A stretch of DNA of 64,000 nucleotides from Pleomorphomonas sp. PLEO (GCF_041320595.1 NZ_CP166625.1:1933501-1997500); one strand, 5' to 3'. Positions 1 through 9,156 are shown, numbered from the stretch's first letter. Notes: generated by a model from the letters alone, not told the origin. A program made the numbers and translations.

Positions 1-255
1 GCGGCCTTCGCAGAGAATGACGAATTATGGAATGCGAACAGGGCGGTAGCTCGTCGCTCGGGGTGGGCGGCCGTTTGTTGGCGCCGCCTCAACTCGGCCA
101 CGGCCGTTAATGCCTTGGCGCCGTTCAGCCCTCGGCAGGCCCGTCTCTCCGGCGCTGCCGCGCCTTTCCCGTCCGCTTCCGCCATTAACGTTTCGCCGTC
201 ACCCTAGCTCTTGCCCCACGATGCGCCGCGTCGGCTTCCCACATGGAGAGCCGAC

Positions 256-1275
256 ATGGCAGACAAGATGACAGCGCGCGCCAGCGAGCGCGCGGATGAG
301 AGTGAGCGGGACGGTGATTATTCGTCCGGCGGCGGGCGGGGGTTCGAACATGTCAGCCTGCCTCTGAACCGAGTCCTTGCGGGCAGTGGCCTGCTCGGCG
401 GCATCGAGCAGGGCGCGGGCGGTGATCGCCTGAGGGCGGCTCGGTTGCCGGGCAATGCCTCGGCCGCGGTGCCGCCCCGCTGGAAGGGCCGGCCGGAGAC
501 GGTGACCGATCGCGCGCTGGAAGGGCAGCCCGACACCTGGTTTTCGGCGGCGCAGATGAGCCGCGAGGCGGCGCGGGCGCTGTTCGATTATCGGCCCGAT
601 GGCCGGCTGTTCTGGCGCGAGCTGGTGGGGCGGCGGCGGCCGGAGGCGGGCGGCGAGTTCTATCGCAAGCGGCTGGATGCCGGGCCGATCTGGACCATCC
701 AGCTGGGCAGCCGCGCCAACGTCACCCGCTACATGCGCCGTACGCTCGTGTGGAACTGGCACTTTGGCGGCACCGACCGGGTGCTGCTGCCGATCAATGG
801 CGACACGCTGGACGACCGCGTCGAGAACATCCGGCTGGGGGCGCGCCTTGAGGGGTTGGCGGCGGATGTTCCCCTTGGCGCGGCGGTGGCGGTTGCGGAA
901 ACGGGCGTCACCTGTCCGTGCTGCGGTGCGATGGCGCCGGTGCTGTCGCCCAACCTCATCGCCCGCGCCTATGAGCTGCCGCCGCAGCAGGAGGCGATCC
1001 TGGCCCGCGTCTGGCAGGGCCGGGGCAAGCCGGTGACCGGCGAGGCGATCATCAGCGAGATGTATGCCGACGATGAGGACGGAGGGCCGGAATACGAGAC
1101 GGCGCGCAAGTATTTCAAAACGCAGCTGTGTCTGCTGCGGAAGCGCATCGAGGGTTCGGGCGTGCGCATCGAGGTGGTCGGCTATCAGCGCGGCTTCAAG
1201 CTGGTGCTGGGGCCGGGCGGTGAAGGCGGCAAACCGGAGGGCGGTAGTGTCTCGGGCGAGACAGGGGAGGGATGA
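256..1275 (+). CDS. Phage HNH-like / winged-helix regulator
   Basis: A 339-residue protein starting at the ATG at 256, preceded by GGAGAG five bases upstream; a TTG 45 bases earlier is less likely. The middle part resembles the HNH_3 endonuclease fold (LFDYRPDGRLFWR, then a second block ending INGDTLDDRVENIRLG). The usual catalytic His before INGD is replaced (LLPINGD), so nuclease activity is doubtful. A CPCC motif follows, and the last ~90 residues look like an OmpR/PhoB-type winged helix ending in GYQRGFKLVL. It sits directly upstream of the terminase genes, so it probably binds DNA to control or initiate packaging or late expression. The function is inferred; the fold assignment is by motif reading only. 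Confidence 0.6.
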   Translation: MADKMTARASERADESERDGDYSSGGGRGFEHVSLPLNRVLAGSGLLGGIEQGAGGDRLRAARLPGNASAAVPPRWKGRPETVTDRALEGQPDTWFSAAQMSREAARALFDYRPDGRLFWRELVGRRRPEAGGEFYRKRLDAGPIWTIQLGSRANVTRYMRRTLVWNWHFGGTDRVLLPINGDTLDDRVENIRLGARLEGLAADVPLGAAVAVAETGVTCPCCGAMAPVLSPNLIARAYELPPQQEAILARVWQGRGKPVTGEAIISEMYADDEDGGPEYETARKYFKTQLCLLRKRIEGSGVRIEVVGYQRGFKLVLGPGGEGGKPEGGSVSGETGEG

Positions 1276-1276
1276 C

Positions 1277-1654
1277 GTGCCGCGCAAGGGGAAAGAGGCT
1301 GTGGATGCCGGCTGGCTGCTGCGCCGGCTGGTCGACGAGGCGAGCGCCGACATCGCCGACCTCTACGACGCCGAGGGCCAGCTGAAGCCGATCGCCGACT
1401 GGCCGGAGGTGTGGCGGCAGGGCCTGGTGCAGGGCGTGGAGATCGAGGAGCGGTTCGAGGGGCGCGGCAATGCCCGCGAGCAGGTGGGGTTTGTCAAGAA
1501 GATCCGGCTGAGCGACCGGCTGAAGCGGCTGGAGCTGATCGGCAAGCACATCGGGGTGAAAGCGTTCGAGGAGACCGTGCGGGTGAAGGGGCTGGAGGGT
1601 TTGGGGGAAAGGCTGGCACGGGCGCGGAAGAGATTGGCGGAGGAGGGGGAATGA
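1277..1654 (+). CDS. terS: Phage terminase small subunit
   Basis: A 125-residue protein starting at a GTG one base after the upstream stop, with GGGGAGGG as ribosome binding site. Small terminase subunits recognise packaging sites on concatemeric phage DNA and load the large subunit. It reads as a helical protein with a conserved pattern: AGWLLRRLVDEASADIADLY near the N-terminus, then VGFVKKIRLSDRLKRLELIGKHIGVKAF, which is typical of the Terminase_2 type. The C-terminal 25 residues are a charged helix. It is followed not by terL but by 1.5 kb of tandem palindromic repeats, an unusual separation of two normally adjacent genes. Confidence 0.75.
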   Translation: MPRKGKEAVDAGWLLRRLVDEASADIADLYDAEGQLKPIADWPEVWRQGLVQGVEIEERFEGRGNAREQVGFVKKIRLSDRLKRLELIGKHIGVKAFEETVRVKGLEGLGERLARARKRLAEEGE

Positions 1655-1689
1655 CGATCGAGGGAGACGGATATTGGCGGCGTGCTCCA

Positions 1690-3165
1690 TCCTGCCTGAG
1701 ATCCTCTGCCTGCGCAGAGGAGGACAGAATTATATATAATGAAAACAATCGGATAGCTCGGCGCGCCCTCTCATCAGGTGGTCATCCAGGGCTCGCAGAT
1801 AGCGGGTTGGGTGACGCGCTAAATGGCTGTTTCTCCTCTATATTTAGTTGTCCTCCTCTGCGCAGGCAGAGGATCTCGGGAAGGATGGAGGGAGGGGGAC
1901 ATATAGGGCTGTTTGCTGCGGGGGGTGGAGAGGGAGCGCGATATTGGCCGGGTGCCTCTTTCGGCCTGAGATCCTCTGCCTGCGCAGAGGAGGACAATTT
2001 ATATAGAGGGGACAGGCGGTTAGGTGGTCGCCCGGTTCTATCAAGCTGTCATCCGGCGGTGTTTTTCGATCATCCCGCGCCAAGCAGGCATGCCGCGCAC
2101 TCCAGCTGTCTCCCCTCCCCATCAAACTGTCCTCCTCTGCGCAGGCAGAGGATCTCAGGCAGGATGGAGCGAGGGGGGCATATAGGGCGCATCTTTGTTG
2201 TGGGTGGTGGAGAGGGAGACCGATATCGGCGGTGTGCCTCTTTCGGCCTGAGATCCTCTGCCTGCGCAGAGGAGGACAGTAAAATATATAGGGAGGACAG
2301 GCGGTTAGGTGGTGATCGCTTGATATCAAGCCGTCATCCGGTGGTGTTTCTCGATCATCCTGTATCAAGCAGGCATGCCGCGCACTCCAGCTTTCTCTCC
2401 TCCCCATCAAACTGTCCTCCTCTGCGCAGGCAGAGGATCTCAGGCAGGATGGAGCGAGGGGGAGATATAGGGCGGCTGTTTGCTGCAAGGGGTGGAAGAG
2501 GAGACCGATATCGGCGGTGTGCCTCTTTCGGCCTGAGATCCTCTGCCTGCGCAGAGGAGGACAGTAAAATATATAGGGAGGACAGGCGGTTAGGTGGTGA
2601 TCGCTTGATATCAAGCCGTCATCCGGTGGTGTTTCTCGATCATCCTGTATCAAGCAGGCATGCCGCGCACTCCAGCTGTCTCCCCTCCCCATCAAACTGT
2701 CCTCCTCTGCGTAGGCAGAGGATCTCGGGCAGGATGGAGCGAGGGGGAGATATAGGGCGGCTGTTTGCTGCGGGGGGTGGAGAGGGAGCGCGATATCGGC
2801 GGCGGGCCTCTTTCGGCCTGAGATCCTCTGCCTGCGCAGAGGAGGACAGTAAAATATATAGGGATGACAATCGGTTAGGTGGTGATCGCTTGCTATCAAG
2901 CCGTCACTCCATGTCTGCGGATCGTGAACGCCTTAGGCATGATCGAGGGTACGCGGATGCGGGGCTGTGTGATGCGCTACGCGGTTGTTTTTCCTCTATA
3001 TTTAGCTGTCCTCCTCTGCGTAGGCAGAGGATCTCAGGCAGGATGGAGCGAGGGGGGCATATAGGGCGCCTGTTTGCTGTGGGGGGTGGAGAGGGAGACC
3101 GATATTGGCGGAGGGCCCTTTTCGGCCTGAGATCCTCTGCCTGCGCAGAAGAGGACAGTTTTGAT
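1690..3165. repeat. Tandem array of alternating REP-like palindromes
   Basis: Eleven copies of a palindrome with arms TCCTCTGC and GCAGAGGA and a 4-nt loop (CTGC, or GCAG/GTAG in the other orientation). Arms begin at about 1702, 1854, 1972, 2133, 2254, 2418, 2539, 2703, 2824, 3012 and 3133, and orientation alternates strictly. They are embedded in roughly 270-310 bp tandem units; the three central units repeat at exactly 285 bp (2133/2418/2703 and 2254/2539/2824). The last copy has a degenerate right arm (GCAGAAGA). Open frames through the array are repeat artefacts (repeated PPLRRQRISGR-like peptides), not genes. Confidence 0.9.
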
Positions 3166-3203
3166 ATTTGTATCAATTATTTAGGACGCGGGAGCGCTCT
3201 CCC

Positions 3204-4712
3204 ATGACCGCCTCTCCCGATCCCAACGAAGACATCATCCGGCTCGCGGCCGAGTGCCGCTACGATCCCGATCGCTGGTCGATCGCCGCTTATGATTGGG
3301 GCGAGGGCGATCTTGCCGCGCACCCCGGTCCGCGCGCGTGGCAGCGGCAGATCAACCGGCAGATCCGCGATCATCTGGCCGATCCCCAAAGGCGCTTCAC
3401 GCCGCTGCGGCTTGCCGTCGCGTCCGGCCATGGCATCGGCAAGTCGGCCGAGATGGGGATGTTGTCCAACTGGGCGATGTCGTGCTGGGCCGATTGCAAG
3501 ATCGTGGTCACCGCCAACACGCGCTCGCAGATGCAGACCAAGACGGCGCCGGAGGTGGGGCTGTGGTTCCGCCGCGCCGTGACGGCGCACTGGTTCGACG
3601 CGCAGGCGCAATCGATCAAAAGCCGCGACCCCAAACGCGGCGACAGCTGGCGGCTCGATTTCGTCACCTGGTCGGCCGAGAACACCGAGGCGTTCGCCGG
3701 GTTGCACAACCAGGGCCGCATCATCCTGCTGCTGTTCGACGAAGCCAGCGCCATCGCCGACAAGGTGTGGGAAGTGGCCGAGGGCGCGCTGACCGACGAG
3801 AATACGGTGATCATCTGGGTGGCCTTCGGCAATCCGACGCGCAACGGCGGCCGCTTCCGCGAGTGCTTCCGCAAATTCCGCCACCGCTGGATCACCCGCC
3901 ACATCGACAGCCGAACGGTGGAGGGCACCAACAAGGCCTATCTGCAATCGATCGTCGACGATGCCGGCGGCGAGGATAGCGACGTGGCGAAATACCGCGT
4001 GCGCGGCCAGTTCCCCAGCCAGTCGCCGATGCAGTTCATTGGCGAGGCGGATGTGGAGGCGGCGCGGGCGCGGCACCTTCGCCCCGAGCAATATGGCTTT
4101 GCGCCGAAGATCATCGGCGTCGACCCGGCGTGGACCGGCGCCGATTCTGTGGAGATCGTGCTGCGCCAGGGTCTAATGACGCGGAACCTCTTGAGCATGC
4201 CGAGGAACGACAACGACGTCGAGGTGGCCAACCTTATCGCCCGGCTGGAGGACGACGAGGGCGCCGACGCGGTGTTCGTCGACGCCGGCTATGGCACGGG
4301 CATCGTCAGCGCCGGGCGGACGATGGGGCGCAACTGGCGCCTGGTGTGGTTCGCCGGCAAGCCGATCGACCCCGGCTATCTCAACAAGCGGGCGGAGATG
4401 TGGGGCCTCGTCAAGCGCTGGCTGAAGGACGGCGGCGCCATCGACCCGCAGGACCAAGGCCTGTTCGACGACCTGATCGGCCCGGAAACCGTGCCCCGCC
4501 TCGACGGCAAGATCCAGCTGGAAAGCAAGGCCGACATGAAGGCGAGGGGGATTCCCTCGCCGAACAGGGCGGATGCGCTGGCGCTGACGTTTGCCGAGCC
4601 GGTGGTGAAGCGCGGGGCGGGGCAGGGCGGGGCGGGGCAGGGCGGGGCGGGGCAGGGCGGGAGTGGGAGAAGGGTGGTGGAGGAGCGGTATGATCCGCAC
4701 GCGGGGCTGTGA
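3204..4712 (+). CDS. terL: Phage terminase large subunit
   Basis: A 502-residue packaging motor. The ATG at 3204 (GGAG nine bases upstream) is preferred over an ATG 36 bases earlier that lies at the edge of the repeat array. The ATPase has Walker A GHGIGKS around residue 75-81 and Walker B IILLLFDEAS around 173-182. The RNase H-like nuclease has acidic clusters IGVDPAWTG, AVFVDAGYGTG and NRADALAL. Near the C-terminus there is a short in-frame GAGQGG tandem repeat (about 4613-4660), and the protein ends in RYDPHAGL. A diverged copy of this 3' end lies at 6379-6408, beyond three non-phage genes. It acts with the small subunit to fill the prohead through the connector. Confidence 0.9.
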   Translation: MTASPDPNEDIIRLAAECRYDPDRWSIAAYDWGEGDLAAHPGPRAWQRQINRQIRDHLADPQRRFTPLRLAVASGHGIGKSAEMGMLSNWAMSCWADCKIVVTANTRSQMQTKTAPEVGLWFRRAVTAHWFDAQAQSIKSRDPKRGDSWRLDFVTWSAENTEAFAGLHNQGRIILLLFDEASAIADKVWEVAEGALTDENTVIIWVAFGNPTRNGGRFRECFRKFRHRWITRHIDSRTVEGTNKAYLQSIVDDAGGEDSDVAKYRVRGQFPSQSPMQFIGEADVEAARARHLRPEQYGFAPKIIGVDPAWTGADSVEIVLRQGLMTRNLLSMPRNDNDVEVANLIARLEDDEGADAVFVDAGYGTGIVSAGRTMGRNWRLVWFAGKPIDPGYLNKRAEMWGLVKRWLKDGGAIDPQDQGLFDDLIGPETVPRLDGKIQLESKADMKARGIPSPNRADALALTFAEPVVKRGAGQGGAGQGGAGQGGSGRRVVEERYDPHAGL

Positions 4713-4892
4713 GAGGCCGGCGCCATCAGGCGGTCATGACAGTCCGCAGGATGAGGGGCGTGGGGGGGCTGCGGCACCAGGCCTCGCCGCATGTTCAGAT
4801 CCATGGGTAAAAGTATAGGTCCAGGCTTTAGTCTCGATACAAGCAGAGAAGTTGCTACATATGGTTCGACCAGGCTGACCTTGCCTGCCCTG

Positions 4893-5396
4893 TCATCGGC
4901 TGAACTCCGTTGTCTGAACTGTGATTAAGCTGTCTTCTCCCGATTTTAGGAAGACTATAGTCAGAATTATATCGCCCATGTCCGGCTGACCACTCTCGTC
5001 GGATAGGTATTCATTTAGTTTTTCTTTTCCAATATGAGGCTCGTAAGATATTGACATCTTATATTTGTCGGAAATCAGGGTGTATATATCTGTGTTATCG
5101 ATTTTCTTTTTACAGAACAGCGACGGTTTCTTGCTTATTTTTAAAGTATATTCATTGTTGACTGAAATATAATTGTCGTCGATATCCAAAGTATACGGCA
5201 AGGCAGCCGTGGTCGGCGTGGATGAGCAGTTTCCATCGTTGATACTTCTGTGCGACATGCATGCTGACAGGGCTGCGCCGACCGCCAGGACAAGCAACGT
5301 CTTGGGTGCGAGTTTCTCATGGATTCCAGAGCGTCGGGGACCGTACGCCTCTCCATGGTCCGTGAGGCCTTCCGTTCCAGTTCCAGAGAACCCCAT
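4893..5396 (-). CDS. Putative lipoprotein, unknown function
   Basis: A 167-residue protein with a strong GGGAGGAG ribosome binding site just upstream of its ATG. After a long polar N-terminal stretch comes a hydrophobic segment (LLVLAVGAALSAC) ending in a lipobox-like LSAC, so it is probably lipid-anchored in the cell envelope. The mature part (SLFCKKKIDN, YKMSISYEPHIGK) is not recognised. The gene is far more AT-rich than the flanking terminase and connector genes and lies on the opposite strand, which marks it as cargo inserted into the phage head module. The alternative of a later start is limited, since no other start codon precedes the hydrophobic segment. Confidence 0.55.
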   Translation of the reverse strand: MGFSGTGTEGLTDHGEAYGPRRSGIHEKLAPKTLLVLAVGAALSACMSHRSINDGNCSSTPTTAALPYTLDIDDNYISVNNEYTLKISKKPSLFCKKKIDNTDIYTLISDKYKMSISYEPHIGKEKLNEYLSDESGQPDMGDIILTIVFLKSGEDSLITVQTTEFSR

Positions 5397-5465
5397 ATGC
5401 TCCTCCCATAAACTGCGCCCCGAAGCCGGCAGCGGCGCTTTGCGTTCGTATCGGCTGTTCTTTGA

Positions 5466-5747
5466 TCAAGCCGCTTGGCGGATCTGGATATCCACCTTGA
5501 GGCCAAGCGCGGTCAGCATGTTGATCAGGCTGTCCAGGCTGAACATGTTGATCTTGCCCCGCATCAGCGCGGAGACACGCGGCTGCGTGACGCCAAGCTC
5601 CTTGGCGGCTTCAGCCTGGGTCCAACCCTTCGCCTTGATCGCATCTTCGATCGCATCCATGAGCGCGGACCGCAGCTTCATGTTCTCGGCTTCGGCGGCC
5701 ATGTCCTCGATGGCGTCCCAGACGCTGGCAAATCTCTGACTGGTCAT
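5466..5747 (-). CDS. XRE-family HTH protein, antitoxin-like
   Basis: A 93-residue protein with a central helix-turn-helix (GWTQAEAAKELGVTQPRVSA) followed by a short C-terminal extension ending LGLKVDIQI. This arrangement is typical of antitoxins or repressors paired with RelE/HigB-like (Gp49-type) toxins. No toxin gene is visible on either side: upstream is a small membrane protein and downstream a lipoprotein. It may therefore be an orphan antitoxin or a stand-alone repressor. It belongs to the cargo block between terL and the connector gene. Confidence 0.7.
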   Translation of the reverse strand: MTSQRFASVWDAIEDMAAEAENMKLRSALMDAIEDAIKAKGWTQAEAAKELGVTQPRVSALMRGKINMFSLDSLINMLTALGLKVDIQIRQAA

Positions 5748-5811
5748 TTGCGCAGCCCCTCCCGAAACCCAGCTACCTAGAGACAGTAGAGTCTCACCGA
5801 CAAACGAGAGC

Positions 5812-6132
5812 TTAGCTCAGCCAAGGAGACAGAGCAGCAAGGAGTAGTAAAACGCATGCGGCCCATTGAACATATGGAGCGACCTTGAGGATGCCGGTGA
5901 ACGGTCCGTGAAATGCAATAGCCATGCCCGCGACAAGGGTCAGTATCGCCAGTGGCAAGCCAAAAACCAAGTAGGCCAACTCTGGATAAGTTTCATCTGG
6001 ACGCCCCATCGCCTGCCAAGCAAACGGCGTGAACGAAAGAACGGCCATTACCAGAACACACGTCGCGCCAGAGAACAGTCCAATGTAACGCACGACTACA
6101 GTGCTCCAACCGTGGATGGACGAGACTTCCAT
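5812..6132 (-). CDS. Small membrane protein, unknown
   Basis: A 106-residue protein with three or four hydrophobic segments (about residues 14-36, 51-72 and 84-104) and almost no soluble part, so it should sit in the inner membrane. The family is not recognised. It is the third reverse-strand gene of the cargo block between terL and the connector gene. Nothing in the neighbourhood indicates a substrate or partner. Confidence 0.5.
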   Translation of the reverse strand: MEVSSIHGWSTVVVRYIGLFSGATCVLVMAVLSFTPFAWQAMGRPDETYPELAYLVFGLPLAILTLVAGMAIAFHGPFTGILKVAPYVQWAACVLLLLAALSPWLS

Positions 6133-6378
6133 CGTGCCTAAGGGGGCTGAAGTATTCCGTCAATCCCCAGTCCAGAGAGGGGATTGTGGCCGTCGGCTCA
6201 GCTTCGGGCCCAAAGTGACGTTCTGCTTGGTGCCGGACCATTCAGCGGCAAGCGCGACCGACTGACGTGCCGGCCAGAAGTGACGAACTGCGGCGGCGAT
6301 GTGCGTCTGCGCCGCTCGACCCCACCGCTCCCCAAACCCCGCCAACCGCAGCGCGGAAACCTGATGGGCCTTATTGCC

Positions 6379-6408
6379 GACAGGTACGACCCACATGCGG
6401 GGCTTTGA
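6379..6408 (+). pseudogene. Diverged copy of terL 3' end
   Basis: The 30 bases encode RYDPHAGL followed by a stop, the same final residues as the large terminase ending at 4712. About 23 of 30 bases match and most differences are synonymous, so the copy came from a related terminase gene rather than from a recent duplication. It lies at the far edge of the cargo block 4713-6378 and immediately before the next phage gene. Confidence 0.7.
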
Positions 6409-6410
6409 TC

Positions 6411-6614
6411 ATGTGCCTTTCCTCATCGACTCCCAAAGTGGAGCAATACAAGACCTCGGCGCAATCGCAGGAGCCGGATAACGGCGCCGTGCAGACATCG
6501 GCGGCGCGGCGGGCGACCGACAAATTGCGCTCCGGCGTTTCCACCATTCTGACCAACGCCAACGGGGTGTTGCAGAACGCGAGCACCCAAAAGTCCACAG
6601 TGCTGGGGGTTTGA
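6411..6614 (+). CDS. Small phage head-module protein
   Basis: A 67-residue protein with an ATG at 6411 and only a weak upstream GCGGGG. It begins MCLSSSTPKVEQ and ends with a Ser/Thr/Asn-rich tail (STILTNANGVLQNAST, then STVLGV). Short proteins of this composition commonly precede the connector gene in podovirus-type modules. Its stop overlaps the connector start (TGATG), which indicates translational coupling. Its role is unknown; it may be a structural or assembly accessory protein. Confidence 0.6.
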   Translation: MCLSSSTPKVEQYKTSAQSQEPDNGAVQTSAARRATDKLRSGVSTILTNANGVLQNASTQKSTVLGV

Positions 6615-8308
6615 TGGAAACGCGCGCCAACGAAACGCCGGTCCAGTATCACCGTCGCCGGGCCGAGGAGCTGAAGCGGGTGCGCCAGCCGTGGGAAGCG
6701 GCGTGGAGCGGGCTTGCCGATTTCATCGCGCCGCACCGGCTGCGCCTTGTGGCCGCCGACGAGCGGGCGATCTCGCGCAAGCGCATTCTCGACCCCTCCG
6801 GCACCTTTGCCTGGCGGACGCTGGCTTCGGGCATGCACTCGGGGCTGACCTCGCCGGCGCGGCCGTGGTTCCGCTTTGCCACCACCGATCCCGAGCTGCG
6901 CGAATGGGGGCCGGTGAAGCTGTGGGTGGACGAGGTGGAGGGCATCGAGCGGCGGATGTTCCAGCGCTCCAACGTCTACCCCGCCTTCCACGAGGGCTAT
7001 GGCGACATCGGCCTGTTCGGCCAGTCCTGCGGCATTTTGATCGAGGGCGAGGACGCGCCGCTGCACATGATCCAGCTGCTGCACGGCCGCTTCTGGATCG
7101 CCCGGGATGCCGAGGGCCGGGCGACGACGCTCTACCGCATGCTCCGCTGGTCGGTGGAGAAGATCGTCCGCCGCTTCGGGCTGGAGACGCTGTCGAACGC
7201 CATCCGCTCGGCCTATGACGCCGGCCGCTACGACCAGACCTTCGACATCTGGCACGCCATCGAGCCCCGGCGAAACCGCGACAGCGGCAAGCTCGACAAG
7301 CGCAACAAGCCGTTCCTCTCCAACTACTGGGAGGCCAACGGCAACAGTGCTGATGGCCTGCTGGAAGAGAGCGGCTTTGACAGCAACCCGATCATCTGCC
7401 CGCCGTGGCTGATCTGCGGCGACGATGCTTACGCGCAGTCGCCCGGCATGGATTCGATCGGCGATGTCAAATCGCTGCAAGCCATGGTGCGCGACAAGCT
7501 GGAGGTGATCGCCAAGCTGGCGCGGCCGCCCTTGCAGGGGCCGACGTCGCTGTCCGGCAACCCGACCTCCTTGCTGCCCGGCGCCATCACCTTTGTCGAT
7601 GATCCCACCGGCAAGGGATTGCGGCCGGTGATGGAGGCGAGCCCGCAGATCGGGCCGCTGCTCCAGGACATCAGCGAGACGCGGCAGCGGATCAATTCCG
7701 GCTTTTACGCCGACCTGTTCCTGATGCTGGCCAACATGGAGGGCGTGCAGCCGCGCAACCAGTTCGAGATCGCCGAGCGCAAGGAAGAGAAGCTGCTGGC
7801 GCTGGGGCCGGTGCTGGAGAACATCTACAACAACCAGCTGGAGCCCTGCGTCGACCGCGCCTTCGAGATCGGCCTGAAGCGCAACCTGTTCCCGCCGCCG
7901 CCGCGCGAGATCCAGAACGAGCGGCTGTCCGTCGAATACATCTCGACGCTGGCCCAGGCGCAGAAGGCGGTGGCGACCGGCGCGGTGGAGCGGCTGGTAT
8001 CGTTCGCCGGCCAGTGGGCGGCGATGAAGCCGGAGGTGCTGGACAAGCTCGACGCCGACCAGTCGATCGACGTCTACGCCGACATGATCGGCGCGCCGGC
8101 CGCCATCGTGGTGGCCGACGACAAGGTGCAGGCGGCGCGCGACGCCAGGGCCAAGGCGCAACAGCAGCAACAGCAGGCGCAGATGGCGAAAACCGTGGCG
8201 CCGGCCATCTCCGCCGGGGCCGACGTGGTGCGGGCCGGCAAAGACAGCAACATCGATGCGGGCTCCGTGCAGACCTTGCTCTCACAATTGGGGATCGGGG
8301 GTTCGTAG
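6614..8308 (+). CDS. Phage head-to-tail connector (portal) protein
   Basis: A 564-residue protein of the podovirus head-tail connector family; the usual length is 500-600 residues. The ATG at 6614 overlaps the preceding stop, with GGGGG nearby. Landmarks are the N-terminal YHRRRAEELKRVRQPWEAAW, LDPSGTFAWRTLASGMHSGL, PWFRFATTDPE, a central YGDIGLFGQSCGILIE, and a C-terminal Gln-rich stretch (QQQQQQAQMAK) that probably forms a helical crown. The dodecameric ring forms the portal vertex through which terminase packages DNA. The next phage gene follows after a 485-base gap filled with REP-like repeats. Confidence 0.9.
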   Translation: METRANETPVQYHRRRAEELKRVRQPWEAAWSGLADFIAPHRLRLVAADERAISRKRILDPSGTFAWRTLASGMHSGLTSPARPWFRFATTDPELREWGPVKLWVDEVEGIERRMFQRSNVYPAFHEGYGDIGLFGQSCGILIEGEDAPLHMIQLLHGRFWIARDAEGRATTLYRMLRWSVEKIVRRFGLETLSNAIRSAYDAGRYDQTFDIWHAIEPRRNRDSGKLDKRNKPFLSNYWEANGNSADGLLEESGFDSNPIICPPWLICGDDAYAQSPGMDSIGDVKSLQAMVRDKLEVIAKLARPPLQGPTSLSGNPTSLLPGAITFVDDPTGKGLRPVMEASPQIGPLLQDISETRQRINSGFYADLFLMLANMEGVQPRNQFEIAERKEEKLLALGPVLENIYNNQLEPCVDRAFEIGLKRNLFPPPPREIQNERLSVEYISTLAQAQKAVATGAVERLVSFAGQWAAMKPEVLDKLDADQSIDVYADMIGAPAAIVVADDKVQAARDARAKAQQQQQQAQMAKTVAPAISAGADVVRAGKDSNIDAGSVQTLLSQLGIGGS

Positions 8309-8339
8309 GGGGGTGGGAGACCGATATCGGCCGCCCGCT

Positions 8340-8705
8340 CTACCTTCCTGAGGTCCTCTGCCTGCGCAGAGGATGACAGGAGGTTTATATTTGGGAACAA
8401 TCGGATAGGTGGCGCCCATAACGATCAAACTGCCGCCCCTGATTGAGCGAAGGGCATCTGATACGGGCGTTGCGCTCTACCTTCCTGAGGTCCTCGCTTT
8501 CGCAAGGATGACAGCTTGATAGTTGCGGGCGCCTACCTATCCGACAGCTTGAGAGTAAGGGGCGCCCACCGATCCGACGGCTTGATGGTTGCGGGCTCCC
8601 ATCTATCCGACAGCTTGATAGGAGAGGGCGCCCAGCTATCCGGTTGTTCTTAAATATCAATCTCTTGTCATCCTCTGCGCAGGCAGAGGACCTCAGGCAG
8701 AATGG
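8340..8705. repeat. REP-like palindromes
   Basis: A forward copy (arms at 8354-8373), a degenerate forward copy (about 8485-8513) and a reverse copy (8671-8690) of the window-wide palindrome. Between them a short motif resembling 'CTATCCGACAGCTTGATAG' recurs in diverged form about four times (8510-8640). The forward copy reads GCAGAGGATGACAGG, the variant that best matches the predicted target of the IS110 element at 23.5 kb. No gene is seen in 8309-8793. Confidence 0.85.
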
Positions 8706-8793
8706 GGCGCAAGGCGGATATCGAGCGTTTCCGAGCAAAGCGGACACCCGGCAGCGTGAACAACATGCTTGAAATCAATGAGATAGGTGGCTG

Positions 8794-9156
8794 ATGCTGG
8801 ACGAATTCGAAGCGCGCGAGGCGCGCGACGCCGAGGCGCGGGAGCGGGCCGCCCGCGAGGAGGCCGAGATCCGCGAGTCCCTCCGGCTGCTGATGGACAC
8901 CGCCGAGGGCAAGCGGGTGGTGTTCTGGCTGCTCAGACGCACGGGGCTCTACGCCAGCGCGTTTGAGACCAACGAGGCGATGGAGCGCTACCGGCTCGGC
9001 CGCCAGTCGATCGGCCTGGAAATTCTCGGCAAGCTCGACCGGATCGACGCCCGGCTCTACCCGCGCCTGCTGCTCGAACGCGGCGAGGCGAGGGAACTCA
9101 CCCGGGCCGCCCACGCGCCGCGCCAAACTGAGGATGGGGACGACCAATATGCTTGA
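8794..9156 (+). CDS. Bbp19-like phage protein
   Basis: A 120-residue protein. The N-terminal third is a highly charged helix rich in Glu, Ala and Arg. It is followed by the conserved-looking core GKRVVFWLLRRTGLYASAF and GRQSIGLEILGKL, which resembles Bbp19-type proteins of BPP-1-like podoviruses. Such genes lie between the connector and capsid genes, as here. The ATG at 8794 follows AGGTGG. The end overlaps the next gene by eight bases. The precise role in head assembly is unknown. Confidence 0.65.
   Translation: MLDEFEAREARDAEARERAAREEAEIRESLRLLMDTAEGKRVVFWLLRRTGLYASAFETNEAMERYRLGRQSIGLEILGKLDRIDARLYPRLLLERGEARELTRAAHAPRQTEDGDDQYA

Noticed and set aside
199-1353. 384-codon reverse-strand frame opposite the HNH-like regulator
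   Set aside because: Arg/Ala/Pro-rich shadow; the forward gene has a ribosome binding site and recognisable domains.
1690-3165. Possible CRISPR array
   Set aside because: Repeat orientation alternates, units are ~285 bp with near-identical spacers, and no cas genes are present.
1411-3207. Long open frame across the repeat array (~600 codons) and reverse frames of similar length
   Set aside because: The translation consists of tandem copies of the same palindrome-derived peptides in every unit and begins inside terS; no start signal or family features.
6371-8170. 599-codon reverse-strand frame opposite the connector gene
   Set aside because: Shadow of a high-GC coding strand; low-complexity His/Arg/Leu-rich translation without a family, while the forward frame is a clear connector protein.
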